From CAMPKL01 sp963805925 (GTDB lineage: Bacteria; Acidobacteriota; Terriglobia; Bryobacterales; UBA6623): 64,000 nucleotides of DNA. The notes under the pieces were generated by a model. It saw only the letters and a list, made by a program, of their open reading frames with translations, searched no databases and had not been told where the DNA came from. How positions within the stretch are numbered: the stretch's first letter is position 1; each line of letters opens with the position of its first letter. Positions 35,085 through 44,308 of the stretch are shown here, one piece after another. The position numbers and the translations under genes were made by a program. The stretch lies in contig CAWDWB010000010.1 in NCBI GenBank assembly GCA_963805925.1, positions 434,001-498,000 of the forward strand, written 5' to 3'.

Positions 35085-36575
35085 CTACTTCAAATACAAC
35101 TCATCAAACAGCCCTACGTCCGCATACTCTTCAAACCAGTCCGCCAGCTTCTCGTAGTGCTCTTCCCGGGTCGCGGAACTCTCCACCGTCTTCGCCGGAC
35201 GCGAGCGCCGCTGCAAGACCTCATCCAGCAACTCGGCCACAACCGCCGCGTTCTTCAAGCTCCCCTCAAAGATCGTTCCCACAATTCCGCGCTGCCGGAA
35301 GCCCTCCGGCTGCCCTCCAATCGTCGCGAACGGCGACGGACCCGCCGCCAAACTCTCGATCGGCGCCCGAGGGACCGACACCTGGAACTCGATGTCCTTG
35401 TCCGCCAACGTCGCCGTCATCTCCTCCATGCCCCTTTCCGGCAGAATATCGGTCTGCATCGGCAGCAGCCCCAGCCCCGGCACGCGTATTCGCTCCGGCG
35501 TGCTCGAACTCGAATCGGACACAAATCGTCCCAGCATGTGGCAACCGCCGCCCAAACCCCAAATGGCCGTGCCTTCCTTGCGTCTATCCAGCACCCAGCG
35601 GTCGAGCCCTATGCGCTTCATCCACAGCAGGTCGCCCAAGGTCGATGACGTCGGCGGAATGATCACCACGTCCGGATCGTAGCGCGTCGGCTCACTGACG
35701 TACTCGGCCTCGCCCAACAGCGCGAATTCGCCGTCGCTTGACCGCCCCGGCAAATCCAAGATCACCACGCGCAACTCGTCCCGCGAGATCGTCGCAGCCC
35801 CTGTCTCGGCGCCGTTCCCTAAGCGAATCGTTCTGGAGTGAGGCAGCACCCCAAGACAGGGCCGCTCGCCCCGCTCTTCGATGATCTCAAGGCCTGCATA
35901 AAAACTTTCAGGATTACCATAGAAATCATTCACCACAACCGCCTTAACCAGTCCTTGCTGCTCCTGAGGCAACATCCCAATCGTTCCCACCAACGAGGCA
36001 AACACTCCGCCGCGTTCGGCATTGGCGGTCAGCAGTACTCGGCTCTCCAGGCGCTCCGCCAGCACCAGATTCGCCAGCGATGAGGCTGGCTGATCCAGTT
36101 CCAACGCTCCCCCCATTCCATCGATCACGACCAAGTCCGCCTGCGCCGACAGCCTCTCGTAGGCCGCCGCGATCTGCTCGCTCATGACCTCTAAGATGGG
36201 CGAGAACTCCGAACCCTCGATCTTCCGCCACGGTTTGCCGCCCAACAGCACGTCATAGCCGCCGCCAGGGGCCGGGACACAGCGCAGCGGATTCATGTCG
36301 GTGCTCACGGAAACCCCGCACGCCTCGGCCTGCCGCGCCTGCTCCAAGGCGATAGACCCGCCTGAGCCGCAGCGCACAGCCTCCGTCGAGAAGCTCAATG
36401 CCTGGAACGGAGCCACCTTCATGCCGCGCCGGTGCAGATGCCGGCAGATCGCCGTACTGATCCAAGTCTTGCCGCAGCGCGCGCTTGTGCCGGCCACCAT
36501 CACGGATGGGGGCCTGCGTCCCAGGCTGCGGCGCGTCTTGCGCCAAAGCGAGCCAAACAGGGTTTGTTGCTTCAT
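35085..36575 (-). CDS. CobQ-like protein with degenerate glutamine amidotransferase domain
   Basis: Protein of 496 residues related to cobyric acid synthase CobQ. The N-terminal half has a P-loop-like GTSARCGKTWIS (29-40), VAPFQAL, QARQAEACGVSVSTDMNP and ERGGVFASLVGTIGML, all matching CobQ. The C-terminal half follows the type 1 amidotransferase layout, but the catalytic Cys of GICGGYQMLG is Gly342 (GLGGGCHMLG) and the catalytic His of the GTYLHGLF segment is Glu437 (GTIFEGSL). So it probably cannot release ammonia from glutamine. No other cobalamin gene is near; it sits beside glycan genes. It may be a CobQ relative with ammonia supplied otherwise, or a new activity. Confidence 0.75.
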   Translation of the reverse strand: MKQQTLFGSLWRKTRRSLGRRPPSVMVAGTSARCGKTWISTAICRHLHRRGMKVAPFQALSFSTEAVRCGSGGSIALEQARQAEACGVSVSTDMNPLRCVPAPGGGYDVLLGGKPWRKIEGSEFSPILEVMSEQIAAAYERLSAQADLVVIDGMGGALELDQPASSLANLVLAERLESRVLLTANAERGGVFASLVGTIGMLPQEQQGLVKAVVVNDFYGNPESFYAGLEIIEERGERPCLGVLPHSRTIRLGNGAETGAATISRDELRVVILDLPGRSSDGEFALLGEAEYVSEPTRYDPDVVIIPPTSSTLGDLLWMKRIGLDRWVLDRRKEGTAIWGLGGGCHMLGRFVSDSSSSTPERIRVPGLGLLPMQTDILPERGMEEMTATLADKDIEFQVSVPRAPIESLAAGPSPFATIGGQPEGFRQRGIVGTIFEGSLKNAAVVAELLDEVLQRRSRPAKTVESSATREEHYEKLADWFEEYADVGLFDELYLK

Positions 36576-36810
36576 CGAATACCGTCAGGTGCGTGCAAGG
36601 AGCGAAGTTATCAGGCCGGCCGAAACCGGTCAAGGCGATGCGGGGTACTAGGGCAAAGAGCTAAGGAGTATTAAGCCGAACCCCTTGTGGAGAGCGTTTC
36701 CAAACGGGCCGACTCTAATGGCGTTATGGAAGCACCCACCCTGGTTCTCATGTCCAGCCTGCCCGCGGCGGCAATCTGCAAAGCACTATTGGCCCCGTTC
36801 CTGGCGCGGT

Positions 36811-37215
36811 TCACGAAGCCAAGTCCAGTACAGCGTTGAACTCGTCTTCGGTGACCGGCGAAACCGACAGCCGGCCCTGGCGGACGAGCTTCATGTTCTT
36901 CAGGCGCTTGTCGGCCTTCATCTGGGCCAGCGTCACCGGTTTCTTCAACGCCTTTAGCGGCTTCAGATCGACGACAGACCAGCGGTCATCGTCGGTGGTC
37001 GGATCTTGATACGCGGTCTTCACAACCTTGGCGATGCCCACAATCTCAAGCCCCTCATTCGAATGGTAGAAAAACGCCTGATCCCCTTTCGCCATGGCCC
37101 GCAAGTTGTTGCGCGCCTCGTAGTTGCGCACGCCGTCCCAGAACGTCCCCTTGTCCTTGACGAACTGTTCCCAGGAGTATTTGAAGGGTTCCGATTTGAC
37201 CAACCAGTAGTTCAT
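36811..37215 (-). CDS. EVE-domain protein
   Basis: Single EVE domain of 134 residues (MNYWLVKSEPFKYSWEQF, TFWDGVRNYEARNNLRAM, FFYHSNEGLEIVGIAKV). EVE domains have the PUA-like fold and bind modified bases in RNA or DNA; small stand-alone members are common in bacteria and their target is not known. The ATG at 37215 begins the conserved start; the frame extends far upstream without similarity. It is divergent from the TIM-barrel gene at 37291. Confidence 0.92.
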   Translation of the reverse strand: MNYWLVKSEPFKYSWEQFVKDKGTFWDGVRNYEARNNLRAMAKGDQAFFYHSNEGLEIVGIAKVVKTAYQDPTTDDDRWSVVDLKPLKALKKPVTLAQMKADKRLKNMKLVRQGRLSVSPVTEDEFNAVLDLAS

Positions 37216-37290
37216 GCGTCCGACCAGTTTAACCGCGTTGCCGCGCGTTGCGGTGCTATCCTTCGCACGGGAGATTAAAACATAATCGCC

Positions 37291-38337
37291 ATGACACGTC
37301 GTCAATTTGCCGCACTCGCCGCAGCCGCCCCGGCTGCCATCCCTTCCCTGTTTGGGGCTCCCCGGACCTCGGTCGGCGTCGGCAGCGCGTCGTACCACTA
37401 TCGCGCGAGCATGGAGCGCCAGCGTGGCGAAACGCCCATCACCGACCCCGTGCGCTTCGCATCGTACTGCGCCGAACTCGGCGCGGGCGGCATCCAGGCT
37501 GCGCTGCCCAACGGCGACGGCGGCTATGCCCGCAAGGTTGGCGACATCCTGCGCAAGAACGGCATGTATTTCGAGGCCTCGGCGCAATTGCCCCGCAGCC
37601 AGTCGGACTTGGACTCCTTCCGCGACATGGTGCGCGCTGCCGACCAAGCCGGCGCCAGCGTGATCCGCACCGTGCTATTCGCGGGACGCCGCTATGAATC
37701 CTACACGGACATGCAGCATTTCCAAGAGGCCCGCCAGGCCGCCTGGAAGTCCGTCACTCTCGCCGAGCCGATCTTGCGTAAACGCAAGATGAAGATCGCC
37801 ATCGAGAACCACAAGGACCTGCGCAGCGAAGACTTGCTGCAACTAATCGACCGTATACAGAGCGAGTACGTCGGCGTCTGCGTCGATCTCGGCAACAACT
37901 ACGCGCTGATGGAAGACCCCGTCGACATCGCCCGGGCCTTCTCGAAGTTCGCCTACTCGTGCCACATTAAGGACCACATCCTGAAGTCTTACAGCAAGGG
38001 ATTCCTGCTCTTTGACGCCAGGCTCGGAACCGGCGTCATCAATCTGCGCCAAGCCGTATCGACGTTGCGCCAAGCGCAGCCGAACCTCAAGTTTTCGCTC
38101 GAGACGATGACCCGCGACGCTCTCGAAATTCCCTATCTCGAAGACAGCTACTGGGAAACCATGGGGACCGACATCCCCGGCCAGGACGTCGTACGCACCA
38201 TGAAGCTGGTTCAAGAGACCGAACCGAAAGATGAACTGCCGCGCATCAGCGATCTCTCGTCGGAAGAGCACATCAAGCTCGAAGACGACAACATTCGCGC
38301 CGGTCTAGCCTATGCCGCCGACACGCTCGGCCTCTAG
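37291..38337 (+). CDS. Exported sugar phosphate isomerase/epimerase-like TIM-barrel protein
   Basis: Protein of 348 residues with an N-terminal Tat-like leader (MTRRQFAALAAAAPAAIPSLFGA) and a xylose-isomerase-like TIM barrel: KIAIENHKD, VGVCVDLGNNYALM, SCHIKDHI and FSLETM carry the Glu, Asp, His and Glu metal ligands. Such AP-endonuclease-2-like barrels isomerise or epimerise sugars and inositol derivatives. Twin-arginine-exported members are common in Acidobacteria and Planctomycetes. It converges on the next lipoprotein gene with one base between stops. Confidence 0.85.
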   Translation: MTRRQFAALAAAAPAAIPSLFGAPRTSVGVGSASYHYRASMERQRGETPITDPVRFASYCAELGAGGIQAALPNGDGGYARKVGDILRKNGMYFEASAQLPRSQSDLDSFRDMVRAADQAGASVIRTVLFAGRRYESYTDMQHFQEARQAAWKSVTLAEPILRKRKMKIAIENHKDLRSEDLLQLIDRIQSEYVGVCVDLGNNYALMEDPVDIARAFSKFAYSCHIKDHILKSYSKGFLLFDARLGTGVINLRQAVSTLRQAQPNLKFSLETMTRDALEIPYLEDSYWETMGTDIPGQDVVRTMKLVQETEPKDELPRISDLSSEEHIKLEDDNIRAGLAYAADTLGL

Positions 38338-38338
38338 A

Positions 38339-38824
38339 CTATTCCGCCTTCGCTTCGTCGCCGCGCAGAATACGCCCAAACTGGTTGCCGCCGGTTTCGC
38401 CGTGCTGCCACATTCCCGAGTAGCGGTCGCGGAAGAAGACGACCCGTGCCGTAAACGTCCCCAATCCGGGGATCTCGGCATCCGTCAATGTCACCACCGG
38501 CGTATCGCCGGCCCACATCAACTTCACGGGGACCGGCACGGTCACATCGTGGTCGCCGTATTGGATTCGAGTGGTGAACGTCCAAATATCTCCGGCGACG
38601 TGGTTGACGCTCTTGACCTCGTAACGCTCCGGCCTCAGCTTGGCGTCATCGCCCCGTCCCGTGACCGTGAAATTGCCGACGAGAACCACGTCGGACATCG
38701 ACTCTTGAAATTCCTTCTCCAGCCGGGCCTGCTCGTCGGCCGTGATCGGCTCGCTACCGCAAGCCAATAACCCCATAGCGAGGACGCATGCGGCCCAGAA
38801 AGTCAGTCGCGTCATGGCAAACAT
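38339..38824 (-). CDS. Predicted lipoprotein, unknown function
   Basis: Protein of about 161 residues beginning with a lipoprotein signal (FWAACVLAMGLLACGS, lipidation at the Cys) followed by a beta-rich domain (VVLVGNFTVTGRGDD, IWTFTTRIQYG, VTVPVPVKLMWAGDTPVVTL, FTARVVFFRDRYSG). No family recognised; the closing GMWQHGETGGNQFGRI may be a conserved patch. Starts at 38824 and 38815 are both possible. It is divergent from the YdcZ-like gene across 30 bases. Confidence 0.7.
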   Translation of the reverse strand: MFAMTRLTFWAACVLAMGLLACGSEPITADEQARLEKEFQESMSDVVLVGNFTVTGRGDDAKLRPERYEVKSVNHVAGDIWTFTTRIQYGDHDVTVPVPVKLMWAGDTPVVTLTDAEIPGLGTFTARVVFFRDRYSGMWQHGETGGNQFGRILRGDEAKAE

Positions 38825-38854
38825 GCTACCTGACACCTGCGACACAATGGGGCC

Positions 38855-39298
38855 ATGCAAGTGTTGTTCGTCATCCTCGCCGCTCTGGCAGGGACCATGG
38901 TTCCGATTCAGGCCGGAGTGAACGCGTCCCTGCGCGGTTTTTTTCCGCACCCCATCTTCGCGGCGATTACTAACTTTCTAGTCGGCTTCACGATTTTGTC
39001 GATTGCCGCATTGACCATGCAGGCGTCGCCGCCGTCACTTCAAGCGATCAGCAAAGTCCCTTGGTGGTGCTGGCTTGGGGGCTCGATGGGCGCTTGCCTG
39101 GTGCTCTCGGGAATTTTCTTGTCGCACCGGTTGGGAGCAGGTACATTCGTCGCTTGCATCATCTTGGGGCAACTGACCGCCTCCGTCGTTTGCGATCACT
39201 TCGGACTGGTCGGATTCCCTGTACACCACGTCAGCCTGCAGCGCATCCTCGGGATCGCTCTGCTGGCCGGCGGCGTAGTGCTCATTAGGACGTCTTAG
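38855..39298 (+). CDS. DMT-superfamily YdcZ/DUF606-like membrane protein
   Basis: Small membrane protein of 147 residues with five predicted helices and the DUF606 pattern: LAALAGTMVPIQAGVNASL at the start, AAITNFLVGF, PWWCWLGGSMGACLVLSGIF and QRILGIALLAGGVVLI at the end. The family belongs to the drug/metabolite transporter superfamily; substrates are unknown. Its stop overlaps the convergent hisS gene by four bases. Confidence 0.88.
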   Translation: MQVLFVILAALAGTMVPIQAGVNASLRGFFPHPIFAAITNFLVGFTILSIAALTMQASPPSLQAISKVPWWCWLGGSMGACLVLSGIFLSHRLGAGTFVACIILGQLTASVVCDHFGLVGFPVHHVSLQRILGIALLAGGVVLIRTS

Positions 39299-40710
39299 AT
39301 TTTCAGCAGGCGTTTTAGTGTTGCGACGAGTTCCGTGCGCGGCACTTCTTGTTGTCCAAAGCGCGCCTCTTTCCACTCTTCGTGGTCGGCCACGGCATCG
39401 GCTTTCTCGCGTCCGACTTCCATCTCTTTGACGGTGACCACGCCGCGGGCCGCTTCGTCACCGCCCATGATCAGCACGTAAGGGATTTCTAGCCGGTCGG
39501 CGCGTTGCAGTTGTTTGCCCAGTTTCTTCGGACGTCCGACGTGAACTTCCGTGCGGATGCCGGCGCGGCGAAGCTCTTGAGTCAGCGCCAAGTATTCGGC
39601 GGTCAGCGACTCGTCCATGGTGGTGACCAGTACTTGCGCCTTCGTCTTCGACGTCTGAACGCGCTTCAAATGAGTGAGCGCGGCCAACAGCCGATCGACA
39701 CCCATCGACGCCCCGGTCGCGGGAACCGCCGGTCCGCCGAAGCGCGTCACGAGATTGTCGTAGCGCCCGCCGGCGAATACGGAGCCAAACTCCGGCGCAT
39801 CCGTAAGATTCGCCTCGAATACCGGGCCCGTGTAATAGGCCAAGCCGCGGGCGATGCTCAGGTCGAGCATGACGCGATCACTGCCGTAGCCCAACGCTTC
39901 GAGATGGTTCGAGATGGCCTCAATCTCCGCGATATCGGTTTCGGCGTTCTCCACTGCGGCGAAGAGCGCACGCAGCTTGCCGATGACTTCCGCCCGAGTC
40001 TCACCCTTGGTTCCGAGGAACTCGACGATGCGGCTGATCTGGCTGTCCTCCAGTCCCAGGCCGCGTATTGGAGCGCCGGATTCGTCCCTGTATCCCGGCC
40101 CCAGTTCGAGCTTCACCTTGTCGAGGCCGATCTTGTCGAGCTTGTCGAGGACGCGGAAGACTTCCGTTCCCTGGTCGCCTTCGATGCTCGCATAGGCCAG
40201 CAACAGGTTCAGGATCTTGCGGCTGGAGAAACGCACGATGTAGCCGCCGACTTTGAGCGCCTCCAGCGTGTCGCACATCGCGGCCATGATCTCGACATCG
40301 GCGACTTCCGAAGGCGCGCCGACCGAGTCAATGTCGAACTGCGTGAATTGCCGGAAGCGTCCCGGAGCGGGCTTGTCGGCGCGCCAGACGGGCGACACCT
40401 GATAGCGCCGAAACGGCATCGGCAAATCATGCTGCGAAACGACCCGCGACAGCGGCACCGTCAGGTCAAAACGCAACCCCAGCGCTTCCTCTTCCGGGTT
40501 GGTCACGCGGAACAAGCCCTGCTGCGCCTCTTCGCCGGCCGAGCCGGAGAGGACGTCCAAATACTCGACAGCCGGCGTCTCGATCGGCGAGAAGCCGTAT
40601 AGCTCGTAAACGCCTCGAATCGTGTCGATCATCCACTGACGTTGGATCATTTCTTCGGGCAGCAGATCCCGCAAACCGCGCGACAACCGCGCCTCAATTT
40701 TGTTCCTCAT
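39295..40710 (-). CDS. hisS: Histidyl-tRNA synthetase
   Basis: Class II aminoacyl-tRNA synthetase of 471 residues, charging tRNA-His with histidine. Visible: RGLRDLLPEEM near the N-terminus, motif 2 PFRRYQVSPVWRADKPAPGRFRQF, the histidine-binding RGLAYYTGPVFEA and GGRYDNLV, and the anticodon domain (VLVTTMDESLTAEYLAL, LGKQLQRADRLEIPYVLIMG). Length fits the longer bacterial HisRS group. Starts at the ATG at 40710. Confidence 0.96.
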   Translation of the reverse strand: MRNKIEARLSRGLRDLLPEEMIQRQWMIDTIRGVYELYGFSPIETPAVEYLDVLSGSAGEEAQQGLFRVTNPEEEALGLRFDLTVPLSRVVSQHDLPMPFRRYQVSPVWRADKPAPGRFRQFTQFDIDSVGAPSEVADVEIMAAMCDTLEALKVGGYIVRFSSRKILNLLLAYASIEGDQGTEVFRVLDKLDKIGLDKVKLELGPGYRDESGAPIRGLGLEDSQISRIVEFLGTKGETRAEVIGKLRALFAAVENAETDIAEIEAISNHLEALGYGSDRVMLDLSIARGLAYYTGPVFEANLTDAPEFGSVFAGGRYDNLVTRFGGPAVPATGASMGVDRLLAALTHLKRVQTSKTKAQVLVTTMDESLTAEYLALTQELRRAGIRTEVHVGRPKKLGKQLQRADRLEIPYVLIMGGDEAARGVVTVKEMEVGREKADAVADHEEWKEARFGQQEVPRTELVATLKRLLKI

Positions 40711-40917
40711 GAAACCGCCAGCGTAGCATGGGAGCTTTGTCCTTTCTCGTCCTCAGAGCTCTGACGGTCTGAACCTTCCACGCCAGGCTCGCAAAGGAAG
40801 TGAGTCCCTTGCGTGGTCAGAAGTAGACGGTTCCTCGTGTGTCCGCGGCGAACCGACGCAACACTTGACGCGCTGGCGCGTCCAATAAGTGAGACACAAC
40901 CAAAGGAGGTATTGATC

Positions 40918-41337
40918 ATGTCGGATCAAACTCAAAACCCGCGAGGATCGCTGGCGGTTGCCGCGGTTAGCTATTCCCTGTCGCTCGTGTTCGTGTGCAT
41001 CGGCCTCGCCAAGCTCTGGGGGCCTCAATTGTTGACGGAGCAGTTCGCCGCCTGGCACTTCCCGCCCGCGTTCATCTACATGGTGGGCGTCGTGGAAGTC
41101 GTTGCCGGATTTCTGTTGATGTTGCCAACCACGCGCGCCGTCGGCGCCCTGTTGCTAGCGATCATCATGATCGGAGCCGGGGCAACTCATTTCTTCGCAC
41201 AGCAGTTCGCTGCCATGGCTGTCCCGGCAGCGATCTTCCTGCTGGTGGCCTGGATTATGAGCAAAAGCGACCTTCCGGTCGGTGACACGGAGGAGCCCGA
41301 GCACAGTGGTACTCACAGAGAAGCCGCCGCGCACTAA
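40918..41337 (+). CDS. DoxX-family membrane protein
   Basis: Protein of 139 residues with four membrane helices and a DoxX-like pattern (SLVFVCIGLAKLWG, AAWHFPPAFIYMVGVVEVVAGFLLMLP, AIIMIGAGATHFF). DoxX proteins are linked to redox and oxidative-stress functions of the membrane, without one proven reaction. The ATG at 40918 has a near-perfect ribosome binding site (AAAGGAGG, eight bases upstream), predicting strong translation. It is divergent from hisS and followed by a hairpin. Confidence 0.85.
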   Translation: MSDQTQNPRGSLAVAAVSYSLSLVFVCIGLAKLWGPQLLTEQFAAWHFPPAFIYMVGVVEVVAGFLLMLPTTRAVGALLLAIIMIGAGATHFFAQQFAAMAVPAAIFLLVAWIMSKSDLPVGDTEEPEHSGTHREAAAH

Positions 41338-41347
41338 AGGCCGATCA

Positions 41348-41377
41348 CTGATGTTCGCTACTGCAGCCAAACATCAG
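41348..41377. terminator. Hairpin between converging genes
   Basis: Stem CTGATGTT/AACATCAG (8 base pairs, 14-base loop with an inner GCT/AGC pairing) lies 10 bases after the DoxX gene stop and upstream of the SGNH-hydrolase stop at 41492. No clear T-run follows, so a terminator role is likely but not certain. Confidence 0.45.
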
Positions 41378-41491
41378 CCATGATTGTGCGTTGCAAGCCG
41401 GAACCCTGGACCGCGTAGTTACGGAGCTGCTCACGCTATCCGTATTGGACAAAACAGGACCGAGGCCAGGAACGAACCGCCAACAGCACGG

Positions 41492-42340
41492 CTAGCGGCC
41501 CTTTGCAGTCGCCATCACCTCGTCATAGAGCATGTCGCCCACAATCTTATGAACAGCCGTCGATGGGTGTCCTGAATGGTAGTAGTAATGCGCTTCGGGC
41601 GTCGCGCAGGGCGTAGCGTCCTCGTCGAATAGCGCGCGTCCGGCGCACTTGTCGGTTGTGTTGGTAATGCCGTACCGGCCGGGGTCGCGCATCACTTTGT
41701 CGAAGAACGGGCCCCAACTGCTAGAGCGTATGTCGATGCCTGCCAGTTCCTTGCGCATCTCGCCGGGGATTCGTTCCAGAAAAGGATTGAGCCGCTTGCC
41801 GACCTCGCTGAAGTTCGGAATTTCGGTCGGCATGAGCGCGACCAGAAAATGGCGACCGCCGACCCCATAGAGTTCGCGAACGATCCTTTCGATGTTCGTC
41901 ACGGTCGTCTCGCCTGTCAGTCGTTTGTCGTTGAGCCCGCCGGCGATGTAGAACAACGTCGACTCGGGATTGAAGTGCACCGTGCCGCTGCTCACCAAAG
42001 CGACGAAGTCTGACGCCTGATTCAACATGCCGTAGCCGAGCAGAGAATCCTTGATTTTGCGGCCTTCTCCGGCTCCAGTCTGCGCGCCGCTGACAGCGAA
42101 ATTGAGGCTCTTGCCGTCAGGTGACGTATCGTTGGCCGGCGCCATCGTCAACCCCATCCGCTGCGCGAAGTACGCCACTGCCGTCGGGCCATTGCCGTCA
42201 ACGTAGCCCGCTCCGGTGTCTGAGTAGCTGTCGCCGAAAATGTACATGCGGTCATACGTCTTGGGCTGAGCAGCACAGAGGCCTGCTGCCAGCAACAGAG
42301 ATAGCGCGATACGTCGAGTTGGTGTCATGTTGGGGTCCAT
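41492..42340 (-). CDS. Secreted SGNH/GDSL-family lipase/esterase
   Basis: Exported hydrolase of about 282 residues: signal peptide (SLLLAAGLCAAQ), block I YIFGDSYSDTGAG with the catalytic Ser, then LNFAVSGAQTG, YIAGGLNDKR and block V SGHPSTAVHKI with the His. This is the GDSL esterase/lipase pattern of the thermolabile haemolysin/phospholipase-like kind. Starts at 42340 (MDPNM) or 42328 (MTPTRR) are possible. It is divergent from the PD40 gene across 97 bases. Confidence 0.88.
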   Translation of the reverse strand: MDPNMTPTRRIALSLLLAAGLCAAQPKTYDRMYIFGDSYSDTGAGYVDGNGPTAVAYFAQRMGLTMAPANDTSPDGKSLNFAVSGAQTGAGEGRKIKDSLLGYGMLNQASDFVALVSSGTVHFNPESTLFYIAGGLNDKRLTGETTVTNIERIVRELYGVGGRHFLVALMPTEIPNFSEVGKRLNPFLERIPGEMRKELAGIDIRSSSWGPFFDKVMRDPGRYGITNTTDKCAGRALFDEDATPCATPEAHYYYHSGHPSTAVHKIVGDMLYDEVMATAKGR

Positions 42341-42437
42341 GGGAATTGTATCCAAGGACCGGCTACAAGTCCGCTCCCGTTCCACTTGTTGGAACGGGGT
42401 ATATACTGCGCTTGGCCCTCGCGCAAAGGAGATACTC

Positions 42438-43445
42438 ATGACTCGTTTCCTCATCGTTTTTCTGTTCGTTGCTTCTGCATTCGCTCAACGCAAGCCCGGC
42501 AACCCCTTGGATCATCTGCCCAAGAACGTGGAGCAGCTCACCTATTTCGGCGAGCGTGCCGACTTCTCTCCCGACAACCAGACCATCGCTTTCATGGACA
42601 AGAGCTTCGGCGATGCCTTCACGATCAACCTCAAAGATCGGCACATCCGTTGTCTGACTTGTAACGTGCCGGGGACTGCCTTCCTGCGCGTGATGCACTT
42701 GACCTCAAGCGACTATCTCTTGATCGGCCCCGAACGCTTTTCGGATCTGCGCACCTCACGCCAGCGCGACAACGAGTTGTGGTTTCTTTCCAAGCAAAAG
42801 GGCTCCAAGCCGGTACGCATCGGGCAGAAAGTAAGCGAGGGCGCAGCGATCTCAAAGAAAAACCTGAGGATCGCCTTTTCGATGGTGCAGGCGCAGAACC
42901 CGGATCTAAAACCGGAGCAATCGCAACTGTTCGTGGCGGACGTCGATCTGTCCGGCGGCGCGGCGAAGCTCGTCAACAAGAAGATGGTCTACGAGAGCAT
43001 GAGCAACGATTGCCGTATCGAACCGCAAGATTTCTTCGACGACGACAAGAAGTTGACGTTCACCTGCTACGAACCCAAGGGACTCGGTTCGGTGATGACG
43101 CTCGATCTCGCGACAGGGAAAGCCGAGAACATGTCGAAAACGCCCGGGACCTATAACGAGGTCGAGGGCATCATCCCCGGCGGGCAATATACGCTCGTGG
43201 AAGCCGATCGGCAAGTGGCCGAACTCGGCGGCAAACACGGCTCCGGCAACATCGATATCTGGAAACTCCGCTTGGACGGCACGGGCAAGGACTTCGTACG
43301 CCTGACGCACTTCAACGATTACGTAGGCGGCAAGGCGTCCAATCCGGTAGTCTCGACGGACGGCAAGATCATGGCTTTCCAACTGGCGAACACCAACGAT
43401 GAGGCTGGCGTCGGCTACGGCATTCTGCTGTGGCGCTTCCGGTAG
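42438..43445 (+). CDS. Secreted TolB/PD40-type beta-propeller protein
   Basis: Exported protein of 335 residues. Signal peptide (MTRFLIVFLFVASAFAQ), then PD40-like repeats (ADFSPDNQTIAFMDK, FVADVDLSGG, DIWKLRLDGTG, PVVSTDGKIMAFQLA), which fold as a TolB-like propeller. No catalytic domain is visible, so a binding role is likely. Start at the ATG at 42438 with AAAGGAG seven bases upstream. The SDR gene follows on the same strand after 39 bases. Confidence 0.8.
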   Translation: MTRFLIVFLFVASAFAQRKPGNPLDHLPKNVEQLTYFGERADFSPDNQTIAFMDKSFGDAFTINLKDRHIRCLTCNVPGTAFLRVMHLTSSDYLLIGPERFSDLRTSRQRDNELWFLSKQKGSKPVRIGQKVSEGAAISKKNLRIAFSMVQAQNPDLKPEQSQLFVADVDLSGGAAKLVNKKMVYESMSNDCRIEPQDFFDDDKKLTFTCYEPKGLGSVMTLDLATGKAENMSKTPGTYNEVEGIIPGGQYTLVEADRQVAELGGKHGSGNIDIWKLRLDGTGKDFVRLTHFNDYVGGKASNPVVSTDGKIMAFQLANTNDEAGVGYGILLWRFR

Positions 43446-43484
43446 GGGGCTTCCCATACCGTTTAGTTCGATAATAGTTTCTTC

Positions 43485-44294
43485 ATGGAACTGGAACTCA
43501 ACGGACACGTCGCCGTCGTCACAGGCGGCGCCAGCGGCATCGGCCTCGCCTGCGCTCGTGGGCTAGCGAAAGAGGGCTGCAGCGTCGCGTTGTGGGATGT
43601 ATCCTCTGCGGTCGATGACGCTGCGGCGAAGATCGCAGCCGACTTCGATGTCGAGACGCGGGCGCTGCAGGTCGACATCCGCGACCTGCAGGCCGTCGAA
43701 GCAGCTGTGCGCGAGACCGAATCGGCTCTGGGGCCGATCGCTCATGTCGTCCACGCCGCAGCGACCGGCTCGGGGAAGTTCGGTTTCCCATTTTCGAATC
43801 TCGAGCCCAGCGATTGGCCGCGCGTTTTAGAAGTCAACATCATAGGCACGCTGCACGTGGCGCAAGCGACCTCAGCGGGCATGGTCGCGCGCAAGGCCGG
43901 CACGTACGTGTTTATCGCGTCCGTCGCCGGCCAAATCGGTTCGCAGACCGACCCTCCTTATAGCGCAAGTAAGGCAGCCAACATCAACTTCGCACAATGT
44001 CTGGCGAAGGATCTAGCGCCGCACAACATTCGCGTCAACACGGTGAACCCCGGAATGGTCAAAACGCCGCTCAACCAGGCCGTGTGGAAGGCCTGGAACG
44101 ACCAGCAGCCTGCCGACAAGCAGCGCTCATACGACGACTGGGCGGGTGAGAAGATCCGAGCCGTCGCGCCGCTTGCGCGCTGGCAAGAGACCAGCGACAT
44201 TGCCGACATGGTGACATTCTTGTCGTCGGCACGTACGAACCAAGTAACCGGCCAGACGATCAACGTCGACGGCGGCCAAGTGATGCACTGGTAA
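43485..44294 (+). CDS. Short-chain dehydrogenase/reductase
   Basis: Classical SDR of 269 residues: cofactor motif VTGGASGIGLA (residues 13-23), the catalytic Ser in FIASVAGQIGS, Tyr and Lys in PPYSASKAAN, and the closing VTGQTINVDGG. The best relatives by pattern are 3-oxoacyl-ACP-reductase-like SDRs; the substrate is unknown. Coenzyme choice leans to NAD(H) because the strand after the glycine motif ends in an acidic Asp (VALWDVSS). Confidence 0.92.
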   Translation: MELELNGHVAVVTGGASGIGLACARGLAKEGCSVALWDVSSAVDDAAAKIAADFDVETRALQVDIRDLQAVEAAVRETESALGPIAHVVHAAATGSGKFGFPFSNLEPSDWPRVLEVNIIGTLHVAQATSAGMVARKAGTYVFIASVAGQIGSQTDPPYSASKAANINFAQCLAKDLAPHNIRVNTVNPGMVKTPLNQAVWKAWNDQQPADKQRSYDDWAGEKIRAVAPLARWQETSDIADMVTFLSSARTNQVTGQTINVDGGQVMHW

Positions 44295-44308
44295 CCGCGT
44301 TTGTTCGC

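Noticed and set aside
36685..36957. Plus-strand frame reaching into the EVE gene
   Set aside because: Half of it is antisense to a well-supported gene, and the rest has no similarity to anything known to me.
39505..40602. Plus-strand frame of 365 codons
   Set aside because: Mirror of hisS; no family features.
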